A stretch of DNA of 64,000 nucleotides from Corydoras sp. C115 (GCA_019802505.1 JAFMOC010000174.1:806001-870000), one strand, 5' to 3'; positions 44,396 to 55,688 are shown, counted from the first letter of the stretch. The notes: generated by a model from the letters alone, not told the origin. Numbers and translations are program-made.

Positions 44396-44700
44396 TACAC
44401 TATACCGCCAAAAGTATTGACTCCCCTGCCGTGACTCTCAGATGATCTGAAGTGACGTCCCGTTCCTAATCCATAGGGTTCTAGATGACGTGGGTCCACC
44501 CTTTGCAGCTGGAACATCTTCAGCTCTTCTGGGAAGGCCATCCTCGAGGTTCTGGAGTGTGTTGATGAGACGTTTGGACGGTTCTTTCAGAAGAACGTTT
44601 GTGAGGTCACACACCAATGTTGGGCGAGAAGGCCTGGCTCTATGCAAAGATGTTCTATGGGGTTCAGGTCAGGATTCTGTCCTCATGTCTTTATGGAAAT
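44396..44700 (-). pseudogene. Tc1/mariner transposase C-terminal fragment with one terminal repeat
   Basis: Read on the minus strand from 44700, the frame gives SIKT, a stop, then GQNPDLNPIEHL. This matches the segment around the third catalytic acid (E) of the DD34E Tc1 transposase. About eight codons after the glutamate are lost with a shift of frame, and the reading continues as RARPSRP, DLTNVLL, INTLQNL, LPRR and AAKGGPTS, the canonical C-terminus of fish Tc1 transposases. The left end (ACACTATACCGCCAAAAGTA at 44397) is the terminal inverted repeat. The other end and the first two catalytic aspartates are absent, so it is a dead, truncated copy. Confidence 0.85.
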
Positions 44701-45605
44701 GAGGAATGAAATAATGAATAGACCAGCTCTGACCATGTGATGGGTTCTCCTTTGGTTTGATGGAGGAACATCCCACAGACAGTCTCCAAAATTTTGTTCT
44801 GGTTCTCCAGGTTCCAGTTCTTCTTCAGATTGATGATGGTTGAAGATCGTGGGCTGAACATCTAACACCTCGTGATTTTAGAACTTCTTATTGAATAGCA
44901 TACTTCTTCTCGTTCAGGAACTTGGGGTTCTCCTCTGGTTCCCCATGCTGGGACCTGATTGGCTGCTCCATAATCTCCTTGATCCTTCTCAGAGTATCTG
45001 AGGAACTTCCTCTCATCTTCTCCTCACACTCCTTCCCAGCTCGCGGCTCTTCTCCGTTTTGATCCTCGGCCCGGTTTCCATCAGAACCATGGCGGTGCGT
45101 TTTCCCCGCCGGCGTTCTCCGAGGAGCCCGACTCGGTTTCCTGGTGCGACCCGCGAGCCGCATCAATCTTTAATGGCTGACCGGCTGGCGCTCGGGTTCG
45201 GTTGTTTAATGTTTAATTCAGCGGTTCGGCAGGTTAAAGTTTCCCCCGGCCGCCGCCGCCCGCGTGATTCCCCCGCCGCAAATATCAAGGTGACGCACCG
45301 TGAGCGGGATCAGAGATGGCCAATCATGTCGACGGGAGAACAATCCCCGAGAACCGGCGGACACCGAGCGGCACTTCACCCTCCCTGATTGGTCCAGTGA
45401 CGGTGAATCATGTGATTACTCCGGTTCCCCGTTTCGCAGCTGTAAACGGGTTCCGTCCCTCTGAGGTTTTGCAGCACCGCCCGTCAGGTCAGACACCGAT
45501 GTTGGGGCGCAGCGTCCACTCTGGGTCAGATCAGGGCCTTGCCCAAACTGTTCTCACAAAGTTAATGTCACACAGTTGTACCGGTGTGGGGGTGGCACGT
45601 GGAAT
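44701..45605. other. Unique sequence, no gene seen
   Basis: The minus-strand frame at 44888-45166 (charged, Arg/Glu-rich) has no recognisable motif. CpG-rich at 45060-45300. Confidence 0.4.
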
Positions 45606-45750
45606 TGGTGGTTGGCATGTTCTCCTCTCAGCACTGGCGATCCAGCTTTGGAATCACAATCTGGGTGGAGTTTGCATGTTCTCTGCTTGTGCCTGTGTGG
45701 GTTTCCTCCGGGTTCTCCGGTCACACAGTCCAAAAGCATTCAAGGTGAAT
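45606..45750 (+). mobile_element. V-SINE-like SINE, 5' half
   Basis: GTGGTTGGCATGTTCTCCTC head, TTTGCATGTTCTCTGCTTGT and GTGGGTTTCCTCCGGGTTCT core, ending at TTCAAGGTGAATG. It is followed 58 bp later by a long GT tract. Confidence 0.8.
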
Positions 45751-45804
45751 GTGAGAGTGTGATGAGCAGAATAATGGGAACTGTTTTTGGTTCGTCACAC
45801 CATG

Positions 45805-45807
<3 letters not shown>

Positions 45808-45861
<54 letters not shown>
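45808..45861. repeat. (GT)27 microsatellite
   Basis: Uninterrupted dinucleotide tract. It may derive from the GT-rich body of the preceding SINE. Confidence 0.95.
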
Positions 45862-45864
<3 letters not shown>

Positions 45865-46317
45865 CCACATTGATATTGTGCACTGCAGCCGCTGCCATCG
45901 TCCAGAATACGAGATGCCAACACATGCGTCCGACCCCAAGGATGCCCACCGAGCGTGGATCCCCTCCAGGTTGCCATGGCGACGGGGAGAATGCCATCAG
46001 ACCGGCAGAGAGGGGCTTTAATCACATCCCGAACCCAAGTCCAAAACACCCCCCCTTCCCACCCCCCTCACTGGGCTGTGGAGTCCGGTCCAGGATTCCG
46101 ACACTTCACCTCTGAGGGTTCTGAGGCGGAACCCATTCCACCGCACCTTCCAGAGCAGACCCGGGTTCCACGGTGTGCTGTGCAGTACGTAGACACTCGA
46201 CGGAGAATCACCGATGTTCGGATGACATAAGCTCCTCCTCCTTTACGTCTGCATGTCCTTCCTGTGTCCCTCAACTACAAGAGAGAGAACATGCAAACTC
46301 CACGGCAAGTTCAGGTT
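45862..46317. other. Unique sequence, no gene seen
   Basis: A C-rich patch at about 46048-46069. A short reverse V-core fragment, GAACATGCAAACTCCACGG, at 46287-46305. Confidence 0.4.
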
Positions 46318-46680
46318 ATTTCTGTCGCACTTTTTACATCAGTACATTGTCACAAAGCAGCTTTACAGAATTAAACCCCCAAAGAGCGAGCCGAAGAGAC
46401 AGCGGCAAGAAAAAACTCCCTGTTATGATGTTATTTAAGGAAGAAACCTTGTGAGGACCGAGACTCAGTGGGGGACTCGTCCTCCTTGAGCGGCCAGGCA
46501 GCACCAACAATGTAGGACAGCTATGTCCAGATATTAAACAACTGGAGAACTATATGTGAGTCCATTAGGGGGCGTCCTGCAGGACCGCCAGCCCAATTAA
46601 TATTCAGGTTCCATCCAGTATTTTGGTCGGCAGAACCATGGATGAAGATCTCCAGGAAGCCGGTCACACCTCAAAAGAAC
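46318..46680 (+). mobile_element. Dispersed fish repeat (AAGAAACCTTG family)
   Basis: GTACATTGTCACAAAGCAGC, TTTACAGAATTAAACCCCCA, AGCGGCAAGAAAAAACTCCC, GGAAGAAACCTTGTGAGGAC and CCATGGATGAAGATC. It preserves the best left end of the family in this window (CACAAAGCAGCTTTACAGAA). Confidence 0.8.
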
Positions 46681-47307
46681 ACCGTAACCGTTCTATTCAC
46701 TTCTGTTTCCTCCAAAACAACCCGATGCAACAAATAAACGAACATCGGGCATCGACTACAAAGGCTGCCATTTAAATAAAGACAACGGAACGTTCTCTGA
46801 TGGGCTTGAAGGACGTCCACATCTGCAGCGCTTTGAGTGCGTGACGCGTCAGTGGAACCTTCACTGTGTAGTGGGAGCACCTGCGGACTCGCCCCCTCGG
46901 GTTCTCTTGTTCCGCCGTATGGACCCTCCAAACAATGCCGCGTATGGGTTTTGGATTCAGGTTCTTTCATCCGGACTCGACTCCGGCTCGAGTGTTTTTG
47001 AGTTTTGCATGTGTAAGCAGCGTGCCACTCGACGGAACCTGAAGCGCTCTTCTGCAGATCGCGTGGCTAAAAGGGACGTGGCTTCATCCGCACGGCGGCG
47101 GGGAATCGACCGCTCGCCGTCTTTATTTCTGCCTTAAACCTCAGCAGCACGTGACCTTTAGGAACGCAGAACGTGATGGAGAACGTTCCGGCCTCGTCGG
47201 TCTGACCGTGTCATGGGTTCAGAACAGGTCCTGTAGTTCCACAGATGGTTCCTCTTTATATTGAAGGTCTGCTTTGTTTAATCAATCTGGAAACTTTATG
47301 GCAACGG
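46681..47307. other. Unique sequence, no gene seen
   Basis: No repeat or coding signal recognised. Confidence 0.4.
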
Positions 47308-48147
47308 TTTACAGAGGTTTATATTTGAGTTACAGAGGTTTATATTTGAGTTACAGAGGTTTCTATTTGAGTTACAGAGGTTTATATTTGAGTTACAGAG
47401 GTTTATCTTTGAGTTAAAGAGGTTTATATTTGAATTACAGAGGTTTATACTTGAGTTACAGAGGTTTATATTTGAGTTACAGAGGTTTATACTTGAGTTA
47501 CAGAGGTTTATATTTGAGTTACACAGGTTTATATTTGAGTTACAGAGGTTTATCTTTGAGTTAAAGAGGTTTATATTTGAGTTACAGAGGTTTATATTTG
47601 AGTTACAGAGGTTTATATTTGAGTTACAGAGGTTTATCTTTGAGTTAAAGAGGTTTATATTTGAATTACAGAGGTTTATACTTGAGTTACAGAGGTTTAT
47701 ATTTGAGTTACAGAGGTTTATACTTGAGTTACAGAGGTTTATATTTGAGTTACACAGGTTTATATTTGAGGTACAGAGGTTTATATTTGAGTTACAGAGG
47801 TTTATATTTGAGTTACAGAGGTTTATATTTGAGTTACAGAGGTTTATCTTTGAGTTAAAGAGGTTTATATTTGAATTACAGAGGTTTATACTTGAGTTAC
47901 AGAGGTTTATATTTGAGTTACAGAGGTTTATACTTGAGTTACAGAGGTTTATATTTGAGTTACACAGGTTTATATTTGAGGTACAGAGGTTTATTTTTAA
48001 GTTTCTGGGTTTATATTTGAGTTTCTAGGTTTATATTTGAGTTACAGAGGTTTATATTTGAATTACAGCGGTTTATTTTTAAGTTTCTGGGTTCATCTTT
48101 GAGTTACAGAGGTTTATATTTGAGTTACAGAGGTTTATCTTTGAGTT
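47308..48147. repeat. 21-bp minisatellite, array A, about 40 copies
   Basis: Core ACAGAGGTTTATATTTGAGT plus T. Marker variants (CTTTGAGTTAAAG, TTTGAATTAC, ATACTTGAG, ACACAGG) recur in the same order at spacings of 231 and 210 bp (11 and 10 units), so there is higher-order structure. Open frames (RGLYLSY heptads) exist because 21 is a multiple of three. Confidence 0.95.
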
Positions 48148-48946
48148 CTTTTACAGAACCCATGTTAAACTGTGACGTTGGTCTCTGCGGTGAACGTGTT
48201 GATCTCTTTTTTGAGAGCCGTGGTAAAACACGGAGCTCAGATCGTGGAAAGCGACGCTGTACGGCGAGCGTATAAGCGACTCTGCCAACGTCGACGCTTT
48301 CAATGGAAATAAGTTTCTTGTCGGCGACGCGTCAGCGACTCCCCAAATAAAAGAGGAGCAGAGAGAGCGCCGGGAAACCTCATCCTCATCCTCATTTCTG
48401 CCTTTCTTCGCTCGGAGTCGTATGCCTCGCACACTGGATGACTTTCAAAGACACCCCCCCAACGCCCCCCCCCCCCACCGCACACACATATAAGGTAATT
48501 GGAATGCAAATCCCTTTCTACGCTGCTGGTTTTATTGGAGCCACATCAGAGACGAGCGTAATGTCGACAGTCAGGGTTCACTCCAACAGCGGTGCATTGT
48601 GGGATTAGACTTCATGCCGATGGAGTCACTGTGGCTGTGAATAAGTTACGGCCCGACCCGGCTCTCGCACGGCAGCCGCGCTGCCCTCTCGTGTCCGATT
48701 GGCTCTGAGGATTGGCCGCCGTTCAGGACGTCCTGTAACAACCTTCATCTACATCGCAGATCAAACGTTCGTTAACCCCTCCACGCAGGGCCATCATTTA
48801 ATCCGTTAATGTTCCGCCGACCTTTAAATAAAAGTTCCACTCTTCACTTTAAAACAACTCTGAAGCTTTGATCTGAGAGAGGGAACGTTCTGCTTATTAA
48901 ACCTCACATTTATATTCCTCTAAGATATTTAAGCTGCTCCGCTTTG
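48148..48946. other. Unique spacer between the two 21-bp arrays
   Basis: No minisatellite units inside. A run of C at about 48464-48475. CCAAATAAAAGAGG at 48341-48354. No coding signal. Confidence 0.5.
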
Positions 48947-49570
48947 AGGTACAGAGTTTATATTTGAGTTACAAAGGTTTATATTTGAGTTAAAGGGTTT
49001 ATATTTGAGTTACAGAGGTTTATATTTGAGTTACAGAGGTTTATATTTGAGTTAAAGGGTTTATATTTGAGTTACAGAGGTTTATATTTGAGTTACAGAG
49101 GTTTATATTTGAGTTACAGAGGTTTATATTTGAGTTAAAGGGTTTATATTTGAGTTACAGAGGTTTATATTTGAGTTACAAAGGTTTATATTTGAGTTAA
49201 AGGGTTTATATTTGAGTTACAGAGGTTTATATTTGAGTTACAAAGGTTTATATTTGAGTTACAAAGGTTTATATTTGAGTTAAAGGGTTTATATTTGAGT
49301 TACAGAGGTTTATATTTGAGTTACAGAGGTTTATATTTGAGTTAAAGGGTTTATATTTGAGTTACAGAGGTTTATATTTGAGTTACAGAGGTTTATATTT
49401 GAGTTACAGAGGTTTATATTTGAGTTAAAGGGTTTATATTTGAGTTACAGAGGTTTATATTTGAGTTACAAAGGTTTATATTTGAGTTAAAGGGTTTATA
49501 TTTGAGTTACAGAGGTTTATATTTGAGTTACAAAGGTTTATATGTGAGTTAAAGGGTTTATCTTTGAGTT
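48947..49570. repeat. 21-bp minisatellite, array B, with 290-bp higher-order period
   Basis: Same monomer as array A plus a 20-bp variant (TTAAAGGGTTTATATTTGAG). The 20-mers start at 48991, 49053, 49136, 49198, 49281, 49343, 49426, 49488 and 49550: spacing alternates 62 and 83 bp. Confidence 0.95.
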
Positions 49571-49610
49571 TGGCTGATTTGCTCCAAATTTATTTAAGTT
49601 GTGCGTTTAT

Positions 49611-49654
49611 GTGTGTGTGTTTATGTGTGTGTGTGTGTGTGTGTGTGTCTGTGT

Positions 49655-49689
<35 letters not shown>
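49611..49689. repeat. (GT)n microsatellite, interrupted
   Basis: GT tract broken by TTAT and TCT interruptions. Confidence 0.95.
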
Positions 49690-49690
<1 letters not shown>

Positions 49691-49738
49691 CAAAAGCCTG
49701 GAGTTGCTGCTCAGTTTGTGTTGTTAATAATCTGGCAC

Positions 49739-50000
49739 CCCGTGTCCGCATGGGTTTTCTCCGGGTTCTCCGGTTTCCTCCTAGTCTAAAAACATGGATT
49801 AAAGGTCAATTAAAGTCTCCAAATTGCCCCATGTAGAGTGTGTGAGTGAGTGTGTGCCCAGTGATGGATTGGCGACCTGTCCTGGGTGTATCTGCCCAGC
49901 GCCTGAAACGTCCTCCCCTGGATGGACATGGGGAACCCCCCCCCCCCCCCCCGCCCCCCGAGACCCTAATAGAGGATAAAGCAGAAGATGATGGATGGAT
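49739..50000 (+). mobile_element. V-SINE-like SINE, 5' truncated
   Basis: Begins within the core (CCCGTGTCCGCATGGG), has the GAGTGTGTGCCCAGTGATGG body, a C run at 49937-49951, and ends GATGATGGATGGATG. Confidence 0.82.
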
Positions 50001-50806
50001 GTTTTCTTGTCACAGGTCTTGCTGCAGGTCTGAATGGCGTGTTTGTCGCCGGTGTGAGCGTTTAGAACATCGTAAGTATAACGAGCTCTTTATTAATGCG
50101 AGCTGACGGTTCCATGTCCGTGTGGCGAGGGCGTTTAACATCGGAACACTGACCGTTAATCGACGCCTGACCTTCAGAGGTCGTTACGTGTCCGGCGGGC
50201 GGGTTGCCCGTTACTCTGCCAAAAACCCAATTGGGCGTTTCGGCAATCGAGCTAAAAATAGAACCCTGAACGCAGAGCCACCCTGACCTCTGCGTCCGCA
50301 CCGGTTCACCGCGCGGCGTTTAACGCTCGTCATCCGCGTCCGGCCGGCTCTGGAGTTCCGCGCGGTGGATTATGGATCACTATTAACGTTCCCGGTTTAA
50401 TCCCACGCCGCCGAGCGGGCCGCGGGAGAAGGCGACGTGCGGAACATAATCAGTACTTAAAGGCTCGTGGAGGATCCGGCGCGGCACCCCGGCGTCAGAG
50501 CGGCGGCGCGGCGAGCTCGCCTCGCGATCCTCCTCAGTTCAGCAGGAAATGACAATACTTCGTTACCCAGCAGGCAATTAGACGAGGCAAAGAGGCTTTG
50601 AAATGTCTCACCTACACACGGCGCTCCGCCCAAGCCCCACAACAAAGGATTACGCTCGGCTCGCCGGATCCGCCGCCGCAAATCCGTAATGCGTCTGAGA
50701 GCCGCCTCCTCCCGCCGCTTCGAGGAACGAGGCAGGATGCAGCCGCCGCTTCCTCTCGAACCCCGAACCCGCGCCTGCAAATGCCTTCCTGCCATTGGGT
50801 TCATGA
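50001..50806. other. Unique CpG-rich sequence
   Basis: 50280-50520 is CpG-rich. 50520-50600 has AATGACAATACTTCG and GCAATTAGACG words. Nothing supports the open frames. Confidence 0.4.
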
Positions 50807-51210
50807 GGTTCACGCGAGGGCAGCGTTCTCAGGGGTTCCAGCGGTACAGAACTTGTACCGGAGCGATGGGGAGAACATGCAAATCCACACTGTAGGACCA
50901 TGTCTGACCGGTTCAAGGGCAACGTTCTCCGGGGTTCCAACGGTACAGAACTCGTACCGTCTAAGACAGGACAGCGGAATCACGCCTCTTGCATGGTCAA
51001 GTGTTTGGAGCGATGGGGAGAACATGCAAATCCACTCTGTAGGACTCTGTAGGTTCACGCGAGGGCGTTCTCTGGGGTTCCAACGGTACAGAAATTGTAC
51101 CGTCTAAAACGGGACAGCGGAACACACATCACGCCTCTTGCACGGTCAAGTGTTTGGATGATGGGGAGATGGGGAGAACATGGGGAGAACATGTAAAACC
51201 ACACTGTAGA
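50807..51210. repeat. Tandem repeat, three copies of about 95-145 bp
   Basis: Each copy has GGGGTTCCANCGGTACAGAA, a GTACC(G) that makes an inverted repeat (GGTACA-5 nt-TGTACC in copies 1 and 3), and GGGGAGAACATG followed by CCAC. Copies 2 and 3 also contain about 50 bp (AGCGGAA, ATCACGCCTCTTGCA, GGTCAAGTGTTTGGA) missing from copy 1. The last part of each unit resembles the reverse V-SINE core. Confidence 0.82.
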
Positions 51211-51531
51211 GGTGATTGGGTGGTCTTTGGTTCTCGGTACGTAGCACGGGCTGATACTCAGAGATCCAGACCTCAACAGGAACCATTGTACAGGACGTAT
51301 CAATGAGAAATCCTCATCCTGCTCGGGGTCTCTGGCTCCCCCCGATGGCGTGTGTTCTCCGTGTTCTTTACGTGGGACCGCGGCGTGTCTCCGGCACTGA
51401 ACAGGTTTTATGGAAATGCGGCGTCCGCGTTCCGCAGCGTGGAGTTAAACGTCCTGGCGAGCCGTTATCTGGCTCCGGGGAACCGAGCGGAGATTGACGT
51501 ATCAGTAGGAGGTGGGAGACGTGCGTGGGGG

Positions 51532-51572
<41 letters not shown>

Positions 51573-52874
51573 ATAAAACTCCACAAAAGCCTGAATTTTG
51601 ATTGCTAATTACGTCCGAGCGTCGACACAATGAGGTTCTCCTCTTAATCACACCGCCAGTCCGCCAAGAACCAATTAATGTCCAACTTTTCAGACTCTCT
51701 CTCTCTCGCTCGCTCGCTCGCCCCCTCCCGTTTCCTTTAATAATAAAAGCCGTAATAAGATTTCAGATCCAGAATTACACGTGAGGATCCGTTAAACACA
51801 CACCTCCGTTTAGAACGCGAGAACCAGGAAATCTAACGGAACGGACCACCGACGGAACGGACCGCTGAGGGAACGGACCGCTGACGGGACAGACACGCTG
51901 AACATGGTGGTGGTGGTGCACCATGTGTGGCAGGATCTAAAGGGGAGGAGCCTAACCTGAGAAAACGGAAGAAAACGCAACGAGAACGCAAAGAACAACA
52001 AGAACCTGCCACGGCAGCGGCGCTCCACCTTCTGCAGATCGTTTATTAATCCTGTCATTAACAGGACGCGCAGGGACCAATCGGTTTGATCGAAGCAGGG
52101 CCGGTATTAACGACTCACACTAACGACCTTCAGAGTATTAAATAAGTTCCTGGACGCGGAGGTTGAGGGTTCGAGAGTCATTAACGCGATGTTGTCATTA
52201 ACGCGATGTAAACTCATCAGTGTAAAGCTTTACGTTGAAATAAACGTCCCGCAAACCAAACGTCGTTCCGATGGCGCCGCCGCGCGCCGCCGGAGCCGAG
52301 AGAGTGAACACGCGATGGGAGCTCATAACGGCGCGGGATTGTGGCGGTAATCGCATTACATCTGTGATTTATTCACTTGTTTTGAACTGCGGGCTCCGCC
52401 GTGATTATTTTTTATTGTGAATAATTGAATAAAACGTCACGGCGGGCTGCGACTCATTACGCGCAGAACGTTCCGGTCCATCTCGTGTCATTTCCATGAT
52501 TCAACACGCGCCGGCTCGCCGCTTTATTTAAAGATAATTATTTTAAAAAGCACAAATGATAACGAGCAGAGTGTTTATTCCACCTGAAGCTTCCTGAGAA
52601 TGCTCCGTACGAGACACGGTACGTACGTAGATCAAAGCGATACAGTGAACCAAAATTTATAAAAAATATTGTAAAAAGTAGGCGTGGCCGGGGAAAAGGT
52701 GTTTAGGGTGATGCAATTTTTAGAAGAGTGTTAAAAAGTGAACGGAACGTGCCTTCGGTAACGTGCAGATCGCTGACGTTGCGAGTTACGTTTTCTTGGC
52801 GCCAAAATTGTTCGTTCAAAAATCGCATTTCTCTCGTCGGAAATGAACCAAGCCAAATTTGAATCTCCAACTTC
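51211..52874. other. Unique sequence; enhancer-like patch 52325-52470
   Basis: Includes a GA microsatellite and CT/CG-rich runs at 51698-51725. 52345-52450 (GTAATCGCATTACATCTGTG, ATTTATTCACTTG, GTGAATAATTGAATAAAACG) looks like conserved non-coding DNA. No gene. Confidence 0.42.
51534..51569. repeat. (GA)18 microsatellite
   Basis: Uninterrupted GA tract. Confidence 0.95.
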
Positions 52875-53071
52875 CAAATCCCAATCTGGGTGGAGTTTCC
52901 ATGTTCTCCCCCTGTCCTCCGGGTTCTCCGTTTTCCTCCCACAGTCCAAAAACATGGATTTCAGGTCAATTGAATTCCCCAAATTGCCCCCTATATAGTG
53001 TGTACCCAGCGCCTGAATCGTTCTCCCCTGGATGGGCATGGAGAACCTCCGCTTCTCAATAGAAAGTTCTC
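52875..53071 (+). mobile_element. V-SINE-like SINE, internally deleted
   Basis: AATCTGGGTGGAGTTTCCAT, then CTCCGGGTTCTCCG, AAAAACATGGATTTCAGGTC and TCGTTCTCCCCTGGATGGGC. It lacks the GT stretch and the GGATGG tail. Confidence 0.78.
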
Positions 53072-53573
53072 GATGTAATTGGTTTTTAATTGGCGGTGCT
53101 TTGTGATGTCACTCTTTATTTCCATAGAGACGCTGGGAGTGACCGTATGACCGTACGTTATTAAAAAACCCATACGAGGTCCATCAACTCATGAATAGAT
53201 GAGTTCGTTGAGGTACTACTTGACCCCCCCCCCCCCCCCCCCCAGAGGTCTGATCCCACCCACATCCAACACTTTGAGGACCTCCCAACACTTTGTCCAA
53301 GTTCTCCACTAACATCCAACATCGGTGTCTGACCTTCTTGTAGAAGGCCTTTCCATGAGAGTGGACCCGGCTGCAGATAGGGAACCCGCTTAGTCACGGG
53401 ACGCCGTACCAACTGTAGGTGTAAGGGGTCGGTGTCCCAATTCTTCCATCCCCACAGTGTACATAATTCCTCCATAAGTCCACGACCTGTTATCTTCTCC
53501 TTTAACAGAGAACGAGGTATTAGGACGGTTCCAGATGGTTCCTCCGGCGGCGGCCCATTCTAATCTCATGGAC

Positions 53574-53608
<35 letters not shown>

Positions 53609-53624
53609 GTTTGTCTGCTTATAA
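53072..53624. other. Unique sequence with poly-C and a GT microsatellite
   Basis: C20 at 53224-53243 and (GT)15 at 53575-53604. The minus-strand frames are unsupported. Confidence 0.5.
53575..53604. repeat. (GT)15 microsatellite
   Basis: Uninterrupted dinucleotide tract. Confidence 0.93.
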
Positions 53625-53900
53625 AAAATGGATTGCCACTCAGGGGTGCCTTTCTCAGCGAGAAGTGCCTGGGAGACGATAATTGCAGGCAGGCGGGTAG
53701 GTGAGGGCGAATATGACAATCCGAGATGGCAAATTGATTTTCGCTCGGCGTGGAGCGCCGGCTCGCGCAAACATGCGGGGGACCGACGGCGGGGGAAAGG
53801 GAGAAGGAAAATTAGTGAAATGTGGGGAAGGAATTTGGTGCTCGATCGCGCGGGGTGGCATCGCATCAATTTCTATTCGCCTTGTTTGTCTTTCGGGTCA
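53625..53900. promoter_or_regulatory. Candidate conserved non-coding element
   Basis: AAAAAATGGATTGCCACTCA, GACGATAATTGCAGGCAGGC, GCGAATATGACAATCCG, GGCAAATTGATTTTCG and AAAATTAGTGAAATGTGG occur in a block free of repeats. A 120-residue open frame spans it but shows no known domain. Confidence 0.42.
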
Positions 53901-54253
53901 TTTTATTTTAACGCCGCGCCGCGCCGACACCTTCCTAACGACGCCGCAGATTGGACTAAACCCCGGCGTCGGGATGCACGCCGCAGCTGAATACATATGG
54001 ACCCGGCCCGTCTGACGCCGGCGGCGGCGACGCCGAGAGGGATTTCAGTTCGGTGAGAAAAGTTGGTCACAGAGTCGGTAACGTTGAACTGACCGACATC
54101 GAAGGTGTCAGGGCAGACCTCGAAATCAATTAGATCAGATCAAAGTGACTGTCTGATTACAGCCACAAGGTGGAGCGGTGAGGACGCAACACACACCAAC
54201 AGAGCCGCACCACCACGTCAGGGTCTCTGCAGTACTGAGAATCAGCCACCACC
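53901..54253. other. Unique sequence, no gene seen
   Basis: GC-rich to about 54040, otherwise unremarkable. Confidence 0.4.
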
Positions 54254-54752
54254 TTAATGATGACAACCGGATCAGACAGATGATGATGGGATTAGACTCA
54301 CAATGACAAGATCTGACTGATGACCACAGGATCAGAATTATGGCGACGAGATCAGACTCACAATGACGAGATGTGTCTCATAATGAGAACAGACTCCCGA
54401 TGTTGGAATCAGACTCATGCCGAGATCAGACTCATGAAGAAGAAATCAGAATCAGACTCATGACCACAGGATCAGACTCATGGCGACAAGATCAGACCTA
54501 TGATGAAGAAATTAGACTTGAGATAATGGGATCAGACTCAGGACCAGGTCAGAGCGATGACCACAGGATCGGACCTATGAAGACGAGATTAGACTCATGA
54601 TGAGATCAATATTATGATGAAGAAATCAGATTCAAGATAATGGGGTCAGACTCATGACGACGAGATTAGACTCATGACGAGATCAGATGTATGATAAAGA
54701 AAACGAAGAGATTGGACCCATGACGAGATCGGACCCATGACGAGGGGATCAG
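54254..54752. repeat. Degenerate minisatellite, GATCAGACTCATGA units
   Basis: Roughly 20-bp diverged units (GATCAGACTCATGACGACGA type), with variants carrying CCACAG or AGAAATCAGA. Confidence 0.85.
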
Positions 54753-55688
54753 ACGTTCCTCTCCTGATGCGCGGGACGGCGTGCGTTCGATGTCCGACTC
54801 GGGAGCGATTGATCTCGACACGGCGTGATTTGCGTGCGTTTGATTTTATTAGGTTAGTGAGTCTGATCTCAGCTGACTGCGCAGCCGCTCCTCTTCTCCA
54901 GCCGTGATGATAATTATGATGACGAACATTAGGCGCTAATTGCCGGCGCCGGCGCCTGTGTCTCCCTCCGGATTCGGATCGGATCCGCGGCGGCGTGGGT
55001 TCTTGCAACAAGTTGCATCAGATGGTAAATGTATATTTAAGTATAAAGACCGGACACGGTCCCGGCGGAGCCGCAGAGTTCCGCCGCTTACGGGACGTCC
55101 CGGGGTTCCAGGGGCGTGATCAGTGGAGCCGTATGCACTTTGGGGGGGGGGGGGGGGTGATGGAGTTTTGATGACCTCCTCCCGAGCGCCTCCTCCTCCT
55201 CCTCCTCCTCCTCCTCCGAGCGCTCCCGATAGCCGTGCGGCCTTGTTATTAATACATCGGCGGTTAGCCGTAATGCCTCCGTGTACGTACACGCGCACGC
55301 CGCCGGTTATTAGATCTCCCGCCGCGCCGGCGGACCTGGGGGGGGGTGGGGGGTGTGAGGGTCCTCTGTTCGGGAGACCTATGAAATTTCACTCCAGCCA
55401 ATAAACGTGGAACGGCTCTCTTCATAAGCCGTAATGAGCCCCTTCCTGGGTTTATAACTACGTCTTAAATATGATGGCCGCCTAATATCGCAACCCCCCC
55501 CCCCCCCCCCCCCCCGCCTTCCTGCGGCGGAAATTTATGCCTCCCGCGGTTCTCTGGAGGCCTCGGCACGCTTAGAACCACACAAATCTTTTATACGGGG
55601 CCAACGTTTGCCCGAGAATTAAGGGCTGTTCTACTGAGAGGGTTTTACGGCGCTGCGGCTCCACCTCACTACCTGAGCTGGGGTTCGG

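Noticed and set aside
44888..45166. Continuation of the Tc1 transposase on the minus strand
   Set aside because: The charged sequence does not match Tc1; homology ends at about 44700.
47661..47858. Heptad-repeat peptide RGLYLSY
   Set aside because: The 21-bp minisatellite period gives seven-residue repeats automatically.
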